This document shows, one piece after another, positions 13,809 through 22,032 of a DNA stretch of 22,032 nt. The notes under the pieces are model-generated. The model ran no database searches. It was not told where the DNA came from and worked only from the letters and a program-made list of their open reading frames with translations. Positions within the stretch are counted from its first letter, which is position 1, and the number at the start of each line of letters is the position of its first letter. The stretch lies in the NCBI GenBank assembly GCA_041191405.1, contig JBEEOW010000046.1:1-22032 (forward strand), read 5' to 3'. This DNA comes from JBEEOW01 sp041191405 (GTDB taxonomy: Bacteria > Bacteroidota > Bacteroidia > Cytophagales > UBA9547). The position numbers were made by a program, and so were the translations under genes.

Positions 13809-13851
13809 TACCCTTACCTAACAGGTTTTTAAAACCTGTTAGGTAAGGGTA
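13809..13851. repeat. 43-bp perfect inverted repeat
   Basis: A 21-base arm (TACCCTTACC to CAGGTTTT) is separated by one T from its exact reverse complement. It lies about 100 bases upstream of the TlpA-like gene. No T tract follows. It could be a bidirectional transcription stop, a REP-like element or a cruciform site. Confidence 0.75.
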
Positions 13852-13949
13852 GTAATTTTAACATTGAGGTAAATGTATTAAAAAACAAAAATATGAGACA
13901 AAGTGGTGTAGCATGTATAAAATTGAACAATAGAACTACAATAGTAAAA

Positions 13950-15341
13950 ATGGGTTTTAAACTTTCTGCTTGTTATGTTATACTTTTCACTACATTTTTA
14001 CTTATTTCATTCCACTCCTATGCGCAAGATAGCATAGTGGTAAAAGGCACATTTATAGGCAATACCAAATACGCCAAGGTGTTGATGAAAAAGTTTGAGG
14101 TAGGTAATTTCCCGGTGGGTGGGGCTACTATTAAAAACGATAGTTTTAAATTGGTGCTGCCTCCACAAATTTCGGCTGGGGTTTATCGGTTTCAATATGC
14201 AGTAGGCGAAGGCGAAAAGTATTTGGATATTATTATCAATGGTACAGAAAAACAAATAGCTTTTACCATGGAAGCCAATGAGGAAATGGCTTTGCCAAAG
14301 TTTACGGCATCTGTTGAAAACCAAAAATGGTACGCTTACCAAAAGCAAAATAGTTTGCAAATGGAACGCATTGCTTTATTAAATCAGTTTATTAATGCTT
14401 ACCCTAATGCACAAGCCGAGGTGGTGAAAGTAGCTGTAAAAGAATGGGAAATGGAAAAGGCTTTGTATCTGCAAAATTTTGAGCAATTTAAAACCGAAAT
14501 GCAAGGTACTTGGGCTTATGAAATGGTGGCAAATAGGCCTTATTATTTCTCGAACCCTACCGAGGATTTTAGAATTCAGGATTTTTACAAAAGAGAACAT
14601 TTTTGGGATAATTTTGATGCCAATAATCCTAAATTGTTAAATACGCCTTTATACACCGAGCATATTTTAAATTATTTACGTTATTGGATGAACCCCAATA
14701 TGAATTTTAGTGCCGAGGAAAAAACCAATGGTTTTAAACGTGCTGTGGATGTTATTATCCGAAAATTTACAGGTAATGAAGAAACCCATACTTTTGCCTA
14801 TAAATATTTAAGTTTAGGTTTTAAAGAAATAGGCGAGGAAGAGGTATTGCAATATTTAGATGAAAATTATAAAAATTTAGCCGAACAATGTTTTGATGCC
14901 TTTGAAAAAACAGAGTTTGAAAAACGAATGGTAGGCTATGCGGCATTAAAACAAGGTAATAAAGCCCCCGATTTTAAATTGAATGTTGTACATACCAAAT
15001 TAAAAGCGAAGAGTTTGTATCAATTAAAATCCGAAAAAACGATTTTGGTTTTTTGGAGCAGTACTTGTCCGCATTGTATGGAAGAAATGCCTAAATTAAA
15101 TGAATGGGCAGCAAGCCAAAAAAATACAAAAGTGCTAGCCGTGAGTTTAGATACCGATAAAACTGTACATGAAGAAACCATCAAAAAATTCCCTGCATTA
15201 CTGCACACCTGCGATTACAAAGGGTGGAATACCGATGCTGCCACCAAATATTACATAGCAGCCACGCCTACATTTATCGTTTTAGACAAGGATAAAAAAA
15301 TACTAGGAAAATACAGCAGCGTGGAGCAAGTGGTAAAATGA
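13950..15341 (+). CDS. DUF4369/TlpA-family thioredoxin-like protein
   Basis: 463 residues from the ATG at 13950. An upstream in-frame ATG at 13893 would add 19 polar residues. I prefer 13950 because it gives a normal signal peptide (MGFKLSACYVILFTTFLLIS, ending SYAQ). Residues ~28-115 resemble DUF4369 (VVKGTFIGNTKYAKVLMKKF, NDSFKLVLP). A helical region follows, and from about residue 340 there is a TlpA/AhpC fold: QGNKAPDFKLN, VFWSSTCPHCMEEMP with CXXC cysteines 373 and 376, VLAVSLDTD, and cis-proline motif AATPTFIVLD. By family it is a thiol-disulfide oxidoreductase of the cell envelope. It is a paralogue of 5308-6693, ending about nine residues earlier. No surface-regulon promoter precedes it, only the 43-bp inverted repeat. 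Confidence 0.88.
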   Translation: MGFKLSACYVILFTTFLLISFHSYAQDSIVVKGTFIGNTKYAKVLMKKFEVGNFPVGGATIKNDSFKLVLPPQISAGVYRFQYAVGEGEKYLDIIINGTEKQIAFTMEANEEMALPKFTASVENQKWYAYQKQNSLQMERIALLNQFINAYPNAQAEVVKVAVKEWEMEKALYLQNFEQFKTEMQGTWAYEMVANRPYYFSNPTEDFRIQDFYKREHFWDNFDANNPKLLNTPLYTEHILNYLRYWMNPNMNFSAEEKTNGFKRAVDVIIRKFTGNEETHTFAYKYLSLGFKEIGEEEVLQYLDENYKNLAEQCFDAFEKTEFEKRMVGYAALKQGNKAPDFKLNVVHTKLKAKSLYQLKSEKTILVFWSSTCPHCMEEMPKLNEWAASQKNTKVLAVSLDTDKTVHEETIKKFPALLHTCDYKGWNTDAATKYYIAATPTFIVLDKDKKILGKYSSVEQVVK

Positions 15342-15427
15342 GAGGGGTAGAGTAAGGAGCTTAATTATCAATGATATAAGGGGGGGTATTGCGTTTTTAT
15401 AAATAATTTAATTTAAAAATAGAGCAA

Positions 15428-15820
15428 ATGTTTAATGGAAAGTTAGAAGATTGGGTGCTTTGGCAGAAAGCTATTACCCTTTTAGGAGAGTTTTGTAGAA
15501 TATTAGAAACGGATGAATATGCTTTTTTTAATTATCAAATAAAGGATGCTTCTTTATCTATTATAAATAATCTTGTTGAAGGATTTGAAAGTAAAAATAA
15601 TCAAGATTGTATCTCATTTTTATCACAAGCAAAAACTATATCTGAAGGAGTAATTTCTAAGATAATGTTGGCAACAGAATTGTCGAAAATTACTAAAGAA
15701 GATGCTACTGTATTATTATATTTGATTGATGAACTAATGGTACTTATAACTGATACAACTGAAATGATAAGTGTAAAACAACTTGTTATAGCTGATATGA
15801 AGGGATTTTCTAGCAATTGA
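15428..15820 (+). CDS. Four-helix-bundle protein, S23/23S-rRNA-intervening-sequence family (B)
   Basis: 130 residues, all-helical. The sequence runs parallel to the gene at 6958 (KLEDWVLWQKAI, LSIINNLVEGFES, FLSQAKTISEGVISK, LATELSK). It ends in a tail (IADMKGFSSN) where the 6958 protein is cut by repeat-coded residues, so this copy probably keeps the ancestral C terminus. Function unknown; no heptamer array is beside it. It is 86 bases after the TlpA-like gene and may be read with it. The minus-strand frames over it are shadows. Confidence 0.85.
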   Translation: MFNGKLEDWVLWQKAITLLGEFCRILETDEYAFFNYQIKDASLSIINNLVEGFESKNNQDCISFLSQAKTISEGVISKIMLATELSKITKEDATVLLYLIDELMVLITDTTEMISVKQLVIADMKGFSSN

Positions 15821-16028
15821 TGCATAATTGAATAAATCTGATTTGTCTTTTGTTGGGCATTGTTGGTGTGTAGCCTTACTCAAACTTTTGTCATATTTTG
15901 TTTGTATTTTATTTAAATCTTTTTCTATTATTGCCTGTTTTAATTTATTCATAACTAATGTGTTATCTGTGTTTTTGTTAATTGAAATAAGATAAATGTA
16001 ATAAATAATAACATGAATGTAAATTGAA

Positions 16029-16379
16029 ATGAGAATAGAAGATGTAATTGCATGGCAAAAAGCTAATTTACTTAATGAGGAGTTAAAAAGAGTACTTGTG
16101 TTAGTTGAAGATGTTACATTAAAAATACAAATACAAAGGGCTTCATTATCAATAATTAACAATATAATAGAAGCATTTGAACGAACCAATAAAAAGGAAA
16201 CTATATTTTATTTATATGAAGCAAAGAGTGCTTGTGTAGCATTGAACTCAAAAGTTAATTCACTCAAACTTATTTATTTCGTTAATTTAACTACTTTTGA
16301 AATTTCATTTTTATTAAAATTAATTATAGAAGTTTCAACATTGATTACAGAGTTAATAACATTTGTAAAATTTAAATAA
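16029..16379 (+). CDS. Four-helix-bundle protein, S23-like family (C), diverged
   Basis: 116 residues, helical, more distant from A and B but with the same skeleton: EDVIAWQKANLL near the start, RASLSIINNIIEAFERTNKK in the middle, then FYLYEAKSACVALNSKV. It starts at the ATG at 16029; an upstream in-frame ATG is not seen nearby. It lies 208 bases after copy B and just before the promoter of the giant gene. Role unknown. The 151-residue frame on the minus strand (15734-16189) overlaps both genes and is rejected. Confidence 0.8.
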   Translation: MRIEDVIAWQKANLLNEELKRVLVLVEDVTLKIQIQRASLSIINNIIEAFERTNKKETIFYLYEAKSACVALNSKVNSLKLIYFVNLTTFEISFLLKLIIEVSTLITELITFVKFK

Positions 16380-16393
16380 AAATTAAATTTTTA

Positions 16394-16423
16394 TGTTACT
16401 TTTTTATGTTTCGGTTGTCTTTG
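16394..16423 (+). promoter_or_regulatory. ECF-sigma-like promoter, site 8 (giant surface gene)
   Basis: TGTTACTTTTTT from 16394 and GTCTTTG at 16417-16423, spacing 17. The ATG at 16439 is only 19 bases beyond the GTC, so the leader would be about a dozen bases. Confidence 0.75.
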
Positions 16424-16438
16424 GTAAAATGAGACAAT

Positions 16439-19400
16439 ATGAAACATTTATACACCCCAATAAATTTCATCAAGAGTTTAATTATTTCTTTATTATTATT
16501 TGTTTCACTTAATAATGAATGTATAGCACAAGCTTGTAATACGCCTTATGTTGCGGGTACAGTATATGTAGGAGGAGCTACGGTAAGTCATAATGGTAGA
16601 AACTTCACAGCAAAATATTGGACGCAAAACGAAGCGCCCAATCCTGCAAACCAATGGGGAGCATGGACAGACAATGGTGCTTGTGCGTCTTGTTCTTTAT
16701 TGCCAGGAACAATTGGTACTTCTCAATCTATTCCAAGTAATACTATTCCAAATCCATTAACAAATGTTACATCGGCTACAGTAACAAATGGAGGTACTAT
16801 ATTGTATCAATGGCAAAAATCTACCAATAACAGTACTTGGACAGATATAGCAGGGGCAACATCAAGTGTATATTCTCCAGGAACAATCACATCAAAAACA
16901 TTTTTTAGAAGAAAAGTAAGTGTATCTGGTTGTACAGAAGCATATTCTCCAAGTGTAGTAATCTCAATTTCAGTAAATAATAATTTGGATACCGATGGAG
17001 ATGGAAAATTAGATTCTGTTGATTTAGATGATGATAATGATGGTATTTTAGATTGTGTTGAAAATGGTTTTGAACAAGTAAATTTATCTAATGTTTTCAA
17101 TATTGCCGGTACTGCTAATTATGTAAATACAAATGAGATTCTATTAACTCCCAATTTGAATGCTCAGGCAGGCTCTGCAATGTCATTCGGTAAAATTGAT
17201 TTTAATAAGGATTTTAATTTTAATGTAGAAGTGTTTTTAGGAATAAATGATGGAGGTGCTGATGGAATGGCAATTGTTTTTCATAATGATCCAAATGGAG
17301 TAAATGCGGTTGGTATCTCTGGTTCTGGTTTAGGGGCACAAAGTATAAAAAATGGTGTTTCCATAGAGTTTGATACCTATAACAATGGTGAAATGGCCGA
17401 AGATCATACACACATGAAATTAACCCAAACTTGGGGCGATTTAACAACAATGAAAGCATTACCCAATATAGAAGATGGTCAATGGCACTTAGTTAATTTT
17501 AATTGGAATGCAGCTTCTCAAACATTAAATTACTCATTTGATGGAAATTTAATGGCTAGCTATACTAATGATTTAGTAACAAATGTGTTTAATAATGAAT
17601 CAAATGTTTATTTTGGTTTTACAGCAAGTACAGGTGGTGCAATAAATGAACAAAAAATTAGAATTCCTGATTCTTTTTGTAGTTACCCTATTTTTAAAGA
17701 TACTGATAATGATGGCATTGTAAACTCATTAGATACAGATTCAGATGGTGATGGTTGTGCTGACGCCATTGAAGGTGGAGCATCATTTACACCTACAAAT
17801 TTAACAAGTAATAGATTATCTGGAGGTGTAGATGCGAATGGTATACCAGTAATTGCTACTTCATCGGGGCAAACAATTGGAACATCGGATAATGCAAATA
17901 GCAAAGATGTAGTTTGTTCGCTTTGTACTTCGGATAATGATAATGATGGTGTTTGTGATGTTGATGATTTAGACGATGATAATGATGGTATTTTAGACAA
18001 TGTTGAATGTGAAGACAAAAGTGCTTCATGGGATTTTGAAACACCAGTAGTTGGTGCTGGAAATAATTTTGTAGGAACAACTTTTCAAGGGTGGACATGT
18101 ACGGGAGGTGGTACAATAAACCTAATACGTCCACCTTATGGTGGGGGTGTTCCTCAAACAGCCTCAGTTGGAAAACAATATGTTGAAGTGGCAGGAACTG
18201 GAGATTTTAGTAGAGTTTACACAGTAACTACTGCTGGTGTAGTAACTGTTGAAATAGATTTTGCATGTTGGGGAGGTGTAACGGAACAAACTCAGATTAA
18301 TATTTTTAAAGCTGATGGTACTACCTTGGTAGCTCAGTCGCCAATAATTTCAACACCACAACCTGTAGATTGGAACAATGCATGGCTTCATAAAGGTACC
18401 GTAAGCGTTAATTTAACACCAGGTGATTATGTTATCAAATTCTTTTTGGGAAATTTTCAAGCATTTGATAATGTAAGAATTTCATCAGCAACAGTTGCAA
18501 ATTGTGATACAGATAGCGATGGAATTATTAATAGTTTTGATACTGATTCAGATGGTGATGGCTGTGCTGATGCCATTGAGGGTGGAGCAGCATTTAAAAA
18601 TACTGATTTGAGCGGCCTGGTTTTAGCAGGAAATGTTGATGCTAAAGGAGTGCCAATTAAAGCAGGAGCAAGTGGACAAACCGTTGGTTCGTCAGCTGAT
18701 AAAAATGTTAAAGATGTAGAATGTGTGGTTTGTAATACGCCAGCACCTGTAGTTAATGGAGCTTCATCAGATGTGTTTCATAGTTTTGATTTTAATTCTA
18801 CTCAAGCGCTGAATGAACAAACCCCTGTTTTAGAAAATGGTAAAAAATATAAATTAAAGGTTACAGGAACTTGGTCAGTTTGGAGTAATGACCCAAGTAA
18901 AAAATGTTTAGATGCCGCATTTAAATTTGCTGATGATGTAACTGGTAATGCTTTTGGGTCACCTTTTAGTTATGGATATATTAAATTAGATGGTAATACT
19001 TTTCCTCGTCCAGATACGAATGTTTATAAATCAAATCATGAATATTGGTACACAATTATTGGTCAGGGAAATTTTTTAAATATTACTTATGCCGATAACG
19101 GACCTTATTCTGATAATAATGGTATCTTGAAATTTACTTTTTATGCTCCAATAGATACCATTAAAGTTTGTGCAAGTACAAGTACAACTTCTTTGGGTCA
19201 ATATGTAACGGGTACTAATTTATTATGGTACACTGCCCAAACGGGAGGGGTAGGAAGTTCAACTGTACCTGTAGTGAATAATTCAAATGCACAATTATAT
19301 ACGTATTGGGTAAGTCAAACAGTAAATGGTTGTGAATCAGACAGGGCTCCGTTATATTTTAAGGTTTTAAGTAAACCAACTGTTGTTGCGAACGGAGGTT

Positions 19401-22032
19401 CAATTTGTATAGGAAGTAGTAAAACCCTAACTGCATCAGGTGCAACTACCTATACTTGGTCGCCAAGTACAAATTTATCAGCAACTACAGGAGCAAGTGT
19501 AACAGCAAACCCAAGTATTACTACTGTTTATACTGTAAGTATAACCGATGCTAAAGGTTGTGTAGGTGCAGATACAGCCTTAGTTACAGTAAATGCTTTG
19601 CCAACAGTAGTAGCCAACGGCATTTCAATATGTACAGGTAGTAGCAAAGCAATCACTGCAACCGGAGCAACTACTTTTACTTGGTCGCCAAGTACAAATT
19701 TATCAGCAACTACAGGAGCAAGTGTAACAGCAAACCCAAATATAACTACGGTTTACACAGTTGAAGGTACAGATGTTAATGGTTGTGTTGGAACTGATAC
19801 TGCAAAAGTTACAGTAAATGCTTTACCAACAGTTTCTTTAGGTAAAGACACTATTCTATGCCAAGGTTCAAATATTACTTTAAATGCTGGAGTAGCAAAT
19901 ACCTATAAATGGAATGATAATTCAATTGCACAAACCTTACAAGTTACAAGTGCAGGTTTATACAAAGTAACAGTTACTAATTCAAACAATTGTTCAGCAG
20001 CTGATTCAATAAATGTTTTATTTAAAAATTGTAATAACGATTTAATTGTTGAAGATAGCATTGCTATTTGCAAGGGAAGTTCATTAACTATTAATGCTAA
20101 AAATGTAAAATCTACTTTATGGAAAAGTTCAGAACCATTTACCAAAGTTAACGATAGTACTATTACAGCCACCCCAACCACAACCGCAAAATATTATGTA
20201 ACTTCATATACAAAAAAATCAAATTCTTTAGTAAATGGAGATTTTGAATTACCCAATATTGGTAGTGGGTTCAGCGTATTGGATGCATCAAATGTAGCAG
20301 GTTGGAAAACTACAGCTACTGACAATGCAATTGAAATATGGTATAAAGATATGGGGGTTGCGCCTTTTTTAGGAAATCAATTTATTGAGCTTAATGCCAA
20401 TATGGTTGCTGCTTTATATCAAGATATACCTACTATACCTGGCACTAAATTATATTGGGAATTTGCCCATAGAGGTAGAAGTGGAGTGGAAAGTATGGAT
20501 TTTTCAATTGGAGGCCCTAGTGGCCCTTATGTAAAAATAGGTACTTATGATGACGGAACTGATAAATGGGGGCATTATTCGGGAATTTATGAAGTTCCAT
20601 CTGGGCAAACCACTACTAGATTTTATTTTACTTCTAATGGTGGAGGTAGTATGGGTAATTTCTTAGATGCAATTTCATTTTACACGCTAGATGAACAAAA
20701 AGATAGTGTACTTGTTAAGTTAAATTCACTACCAACACTAAATTTAGGGAAAGACACTATTCTATGCCAAGGAGAAAATATCTCTTTAAATGCCGGAACA
20801 GCATCAAGTTATCAGTGGAATGATAATTCAACTTTACAAACCTTAGAGGTTTCAAGCGCAGGATTATATAAAGTTACAGTTACTAATGAAAATAACTGTA
20901 AAGCTGCTGATTCAATTAATGTTTTATACAAAAAATGTAATACTGATTTAATTATTGAAGATAGTTTATCTATTTGTAAGGGTGATTCAATTATTATAAA
21001 AGCACACGGGGTTACAAATGAAACTTGGTCAGGAACGGAAGGTTTTACTAAAATAAACGATAGTACTATTATTGTAAAACCAAATGGACCAACTGCAGTG
21101 TATAAAATAAGCTCTTTAGCAGGATATACCAAGGGGCAAAATGTAATTGTGAATGGAGATTTTGAAAGTGGTGATGTAGGTTTTACTACTCAATATTCAA
21201 AATATACAAGTGGAATGATGGCACAAGGTGCTTATGCAGTGGGTAATAGTGCACAAAACTACAATGGTGGATTTGCTTCTTGTGGAGACAATACTACGGG
21301 AACAGGAAAAATGTTTGTTACTGATGGTGCTACTACTGCAAATGTTAAAATTTGGTGTCAAACTGTAAGCACTTTAGCAAATACTAAATATGAATTTGCA
21401 ACATTTGTAACATCGGTTTATGATCCTAATCCTCCAATTTTACAATTTCAAGTTAATGGAAATTTATTAGGTAATGTTTTTCAAGTAGAAGGTACTTTAT
21501 GTAATTGGCAAAAATTTGCTGCAACATGGAATTCTAATACAACTACTTCAGCTGAAATTTGTATAGTTAATCAAAATACTGCAGGAAGTGGAAATGATTT
21601 TGTAATTGATGATATTGAATTTGTTCCAATTTATCCAACTTCAACTTATGCTGATTCTGTTGTCGTTATTGTAAATGCGCTACCTAATGTAATTGCCAAC
21701 GGAGGTTCTATTTGTACAGGAGAGAGTAAAACCTTAACAGCAACAGGAGCAAGCACTTATTCATGGTCTCCAAGTACCAATTTATCAGCAACCACAGGTG
21801 CAAGTGTAAGCGCCAACCCAACAAATACAATAGTGTACACTGTTACAGGAACAGATGCTAATGGTTGTAAAGCAACAGACACTGCGAAAGTTACAGTAAA
21901 CACACTACCAACCGTAGTTTTAAACGGTGCTTCAATTTGTAATGGAGATAGTTTATTATTAACAGCAACAGGAGCAAGCACTTATTCATGGACACCAAAT
22001 ACCAATTTATCAGCAACCACAGGAACAAGTGT
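16439..22032 (+). CDS. Giant multidomain adhesin-like surface protein (3' end outside window)
   Basis: It is open from the ATG at 16439 to the last base: 1864 complete codons without a stop. Signal peptide 1-31 (SLIISLLLFVSLNNECIAQ). Then: a chitin-binding type 3 (CBM5/12-like) module ~32-82 (GRNFTAKYWTQNEAP, WGAWTDNGAC); an Ig-like domain; Asp-rich calcium-binding repeats ~181-210 (DTDGDGKLD, DLDDDNDGILD); an L-type (legume-like) lectin domain ~211-414 (GADGMAIVFHNDPNG, GVSIEFDTYNNG); two copies of a repeat with DTDSDGDGCADAIEGG, at 17701-17935 and 18508-18735; a beta-sandwich (18013-18490); a PA-IL-like sandwich (18740-19160, weak); and Ig/PKD-like repeats of ~76 residues. From 19830 a large composite module (two Ig-like units plus a NGDFE galactose-binding-like domain) occurs twice. 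Probably a T9SS client that binds polysaccharide; any sorting domain would lie beyond the window. Confidence 0.93.
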   Translation, partial: MKHLYTPINFIKSLIISLLLFVSLNNECIAQACNTPYVAGTVYVGGATVSHNGRNFTAKYWTQNEAPNPANQWGAWTDNGACASCSLLPGTIGTSQSIPSNTIPNPLTNVTSATVTNGGTILYQWQKSTNNSTWTDIAGATSSVYSPGTITSKTFFRRKVSVSGCTEAYSPSVVISISVNNNLDTDGDGKLDSVDLDDDNDGILDCVENGFEQVNLSNVFNIAGTANYVNTNEILLTPNLNAQAGSAMSFGKIDFNKDFNFNVEVFLGINDGGADGMAIVFHNDPNGVNAVGISGSGLGAQSIKNGVSIEFDTYNNGEMAEDHTHMKLTQTWGDLTTMKALPNIEDGQWHLVNFNWNAASQTLNYSFDGNLMASYTNDLVTNVFNNESNVYFGFTASTGGAINEQKIRIPDSFCSYPIFKDTDNDGIVNSLDTDSDGDGCADAIEGGASFTPTNLTSNRLSGGVDANGIPVIATSSGQTIGTSDNANSKDVVCSLCTSDNDNDGVCDVDDLDDDNDGILDNVECEDKSASWDFETPVVGAGNNFVGTTFQGWTCTGGGTINLIRPPYGGGVPQTASVGKQYVEVAGTGDFSRVYTVTTAGVVTVEIDFACWGGVTEQTQINIFKADGTTLVAQSPIISTPQPVDWNNAWLHKGTVSVNLTPGDYVIKFFLGNFQAFDNVRISSATVANCDTDSDGIINSFDTDSDGDGCADAIEGGAAFKNTDLSGLVLAGNVDAKGVPIKAGASGQTVGSSADKNVKDVECVVCNTPAPVVNGASSDVFHSFDFNSTQALNEQTPVLENGKKYKLKVTGTWSVWSNDPSKKCLDAAFKFADDVTGNAFGSPFSYGYIKLDGNTFPRPDTNVYKSNHEYWYTIIGQGNFLNITYADNGPYSDNNGILKFTFYAPIDTIKVCASTSTTSLGQYVTGTNLLWYTAQTGGVGSSTVPVVNNSNAQLYTYWVSQTVNGCESDRAPLYFKVLSKPTVVANGGSICIGSSKTLTASGATTYTWSPSTNLSATTGASVTANPSITTVYTVSITDAKGCVGADTALVTVNALPTVVANGISICTGSSKAITATGATTFTWSPSTNLSATTGASVTANPNITTVYTVEGTDVNGCVGTDTAKVTVNALPTVSLGKDTILCQGSNITLNAGVANTYKWNDNSIAQTLQVTSAGLYKVTVTNSNNCSAADSINVLFKNCNNDLIVEDSIAICKGSSLTINAKNVKSTLWKSSEPFTKVNDSTITATPTTTAKYYVTSYTKKSNSLVNGDFELPNIGSGFSVLDASNVAGWKTTATDNAIEIWYKDMGVAPFLGNQFIELNANMVAALYQDIPTIPGTKLYWEFAHRGRSGVESMDFSIGGPSGPYVKIGTYDDGTDKWGHYSGIYEVPSGQTTTRFYFTSNGGGSMGNFLDAISFYTLDEQKDSVLVKLNSLPTLNLGKDTILCQGENISLNAGTASSYQWNDNSTLQTLEVSSAGLYKVTVTNENNCKAADSINVLYKKCNTDLIIEDSLSICKGDSIIIKAHGVTNETWSGTEGFTKINDSTIIVKPNGPTAVYKISSLAGYTKGQNVIVNGDFESGDVGFTTQYSKYTSGMMAQGAYAVGNSAQNYNGGFASCGDNTTGTGKMFVTDGATTANVKIWCQTVSTLANTKYEFATFVTSVYDPNPPILQFQVNGNLLGNVFQVEGTLCNWQKFAATWNSNTTTSAEICIVNQNTAGSGNDFVIDDIEFVPIYPTSTYADSVVVIVNALPNVIANGGSICTGESKTLTATGASTYSWSPSTNLSATTGASVSANPTNTIVYTVTGTDANGCKATDTAKVTVNTLPTVVLNGASICNGDSLLLTATGASTYSWTPNTNLSATTGTS
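19453..19738 (+). repeat. Near-identical DNA repeats within the giant gene (Ig-like units)
   Basis: The stretch from ACTTGGTCGCCAAGTACAAA through GCAACTACAGGAGCAAGTGT to CAAACCCAA occurs at about 19453-19514 and again at about 19678-19739, essentially unchanged over about 60 bases, while flanking codons differ. Related versions lie near 21760 and at the window end. Recent duplication or gene conversion between units is likely. Confidence 0.75.
19830..21670 (+). repeat. Duplicated composite module within the giant gene
   Basis: Copy 1 (19830-20716) and copy 2 (20727-21670) share the same order: LGKDTILCQG Ig-like unit, AGLYKVTVTN, CN-DLI-EDS, an ICKG unit, then a NGDFE beta-sandwich. The Ig parts are closely similar; the sandwich parts have diverged strongly after NGDFE, which suggests different ligands. 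Confidence 0.75.

Larger units (their letters stand above)
13410..13892. other. Intergenic repeat mosaic before the second TlpA-like gene
   Basis: No gene. In order: REP-like element, two tandem complete inverted-repeat elements, a CTAGGC-hairpin block, an AT-rich stretch (13741-13800) with nothing recognised, and a 43-bp inverted repeat. Confidence 0.75.

Noticed and set aside
13893..13949. 19-residue N-terminal extension of the second TlpA-like protein
   Set aside because: The extension is polar and would bury the signal peptide; the internal ATG at 13950 gives a normal one. Not fully excluded.
15734..16189. 151-codon open frame on the minus strand
   Set aside because: It overlaps two well-supported four-helix-bundle genes and resembles no known protein; only the stretch 15821-16028 is not a shadow, and that alone is not a gene.
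16439..16441. Alternative start of the giant gene at the ATG at 16428
   Set aside because: It is in another frame that does not give a signal peptide; the frame of 16439 encodes a clear signal peptide and all domains.

Overview
The window is AT-rich DNA from a member of the Bacteroidota. The evidence is type IX secretion (T9SS) C-terminal sorting domains on two proteins (1916-3385, 7607-8263), FISUMP-type (Fibrobacter succinogenes major paralogous domain) surface proteins, DUF4369/TlpA-type thioredoxin proteins, S23-like four-helix-bundle proteins, no Shine-Dalgarno-like sites before the starts, and dense interspersed repeats. Every supported gene is on the + strand. No RNA polymerase, rRNA, tRNA, transposase, reverse transcriptase or CRISPR array was seen.

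Layout. (1) 1-1120: the 3' part of a hybrid sensor histidine kinase. (2) 1121-1915: no protein gene, but three copies of an ECF-sigma-like promoter; the first two each precede a G-rich-loop hairpin and a strong terminator, which looks like a tandem pair of small RNA genes. The third drives (3) 1916-4663, a two-gene operon of a T9SS-sorted filamentous protein and a FISUMP protein whose last 57 codons look like a diversity-generating-retroelement variable region. (4) 4664-5307: repeat mosaic. (5) 5308-6693: TlpA-like thioredoxin protein. (6) 6681-7522: a four-helix-bundle gene between two heptamer tandem arrays. (7) 7607-8263: small T9SS-sorted protein. (8) 8264-13409: repeat mosaic and two large FISUMP proteins, each with an almost identical leader and promoter. 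(9) 13410-15341: repeats, a 43-bp inverted repeat and a second TlpA-like gene. (10) 15428-16379: two more four-helix-bundle genes. (11) 16439 to the window end: an open reading frame of at least 1864 codons for a giant multidomain adhesin-like protein (chitin-binding-like, legume-lectin-like, calcium-binding and Ig/PKD-like modules) that runs off the window.

The unifying signal is a promoter motif, TGTTACTTTTT, then GTCTTRG, found eight times with exactly 17 bases between GTTAC and GTC (GCC once). It precedes every secreted or surface gene or operon, plus the two putative RNA units and one orphan site, but none of the thioredoxin or four-helix genes. I infer a cell-surface regulon under one ECF sigma factor, encoded elsewhere, controlling exported adhesins and small RNAs. 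The surface genes show signs of shuffling: shared domains in different combinations, duplicated leaders, near-identical internal repeats and a possible hypermutated C terminus.
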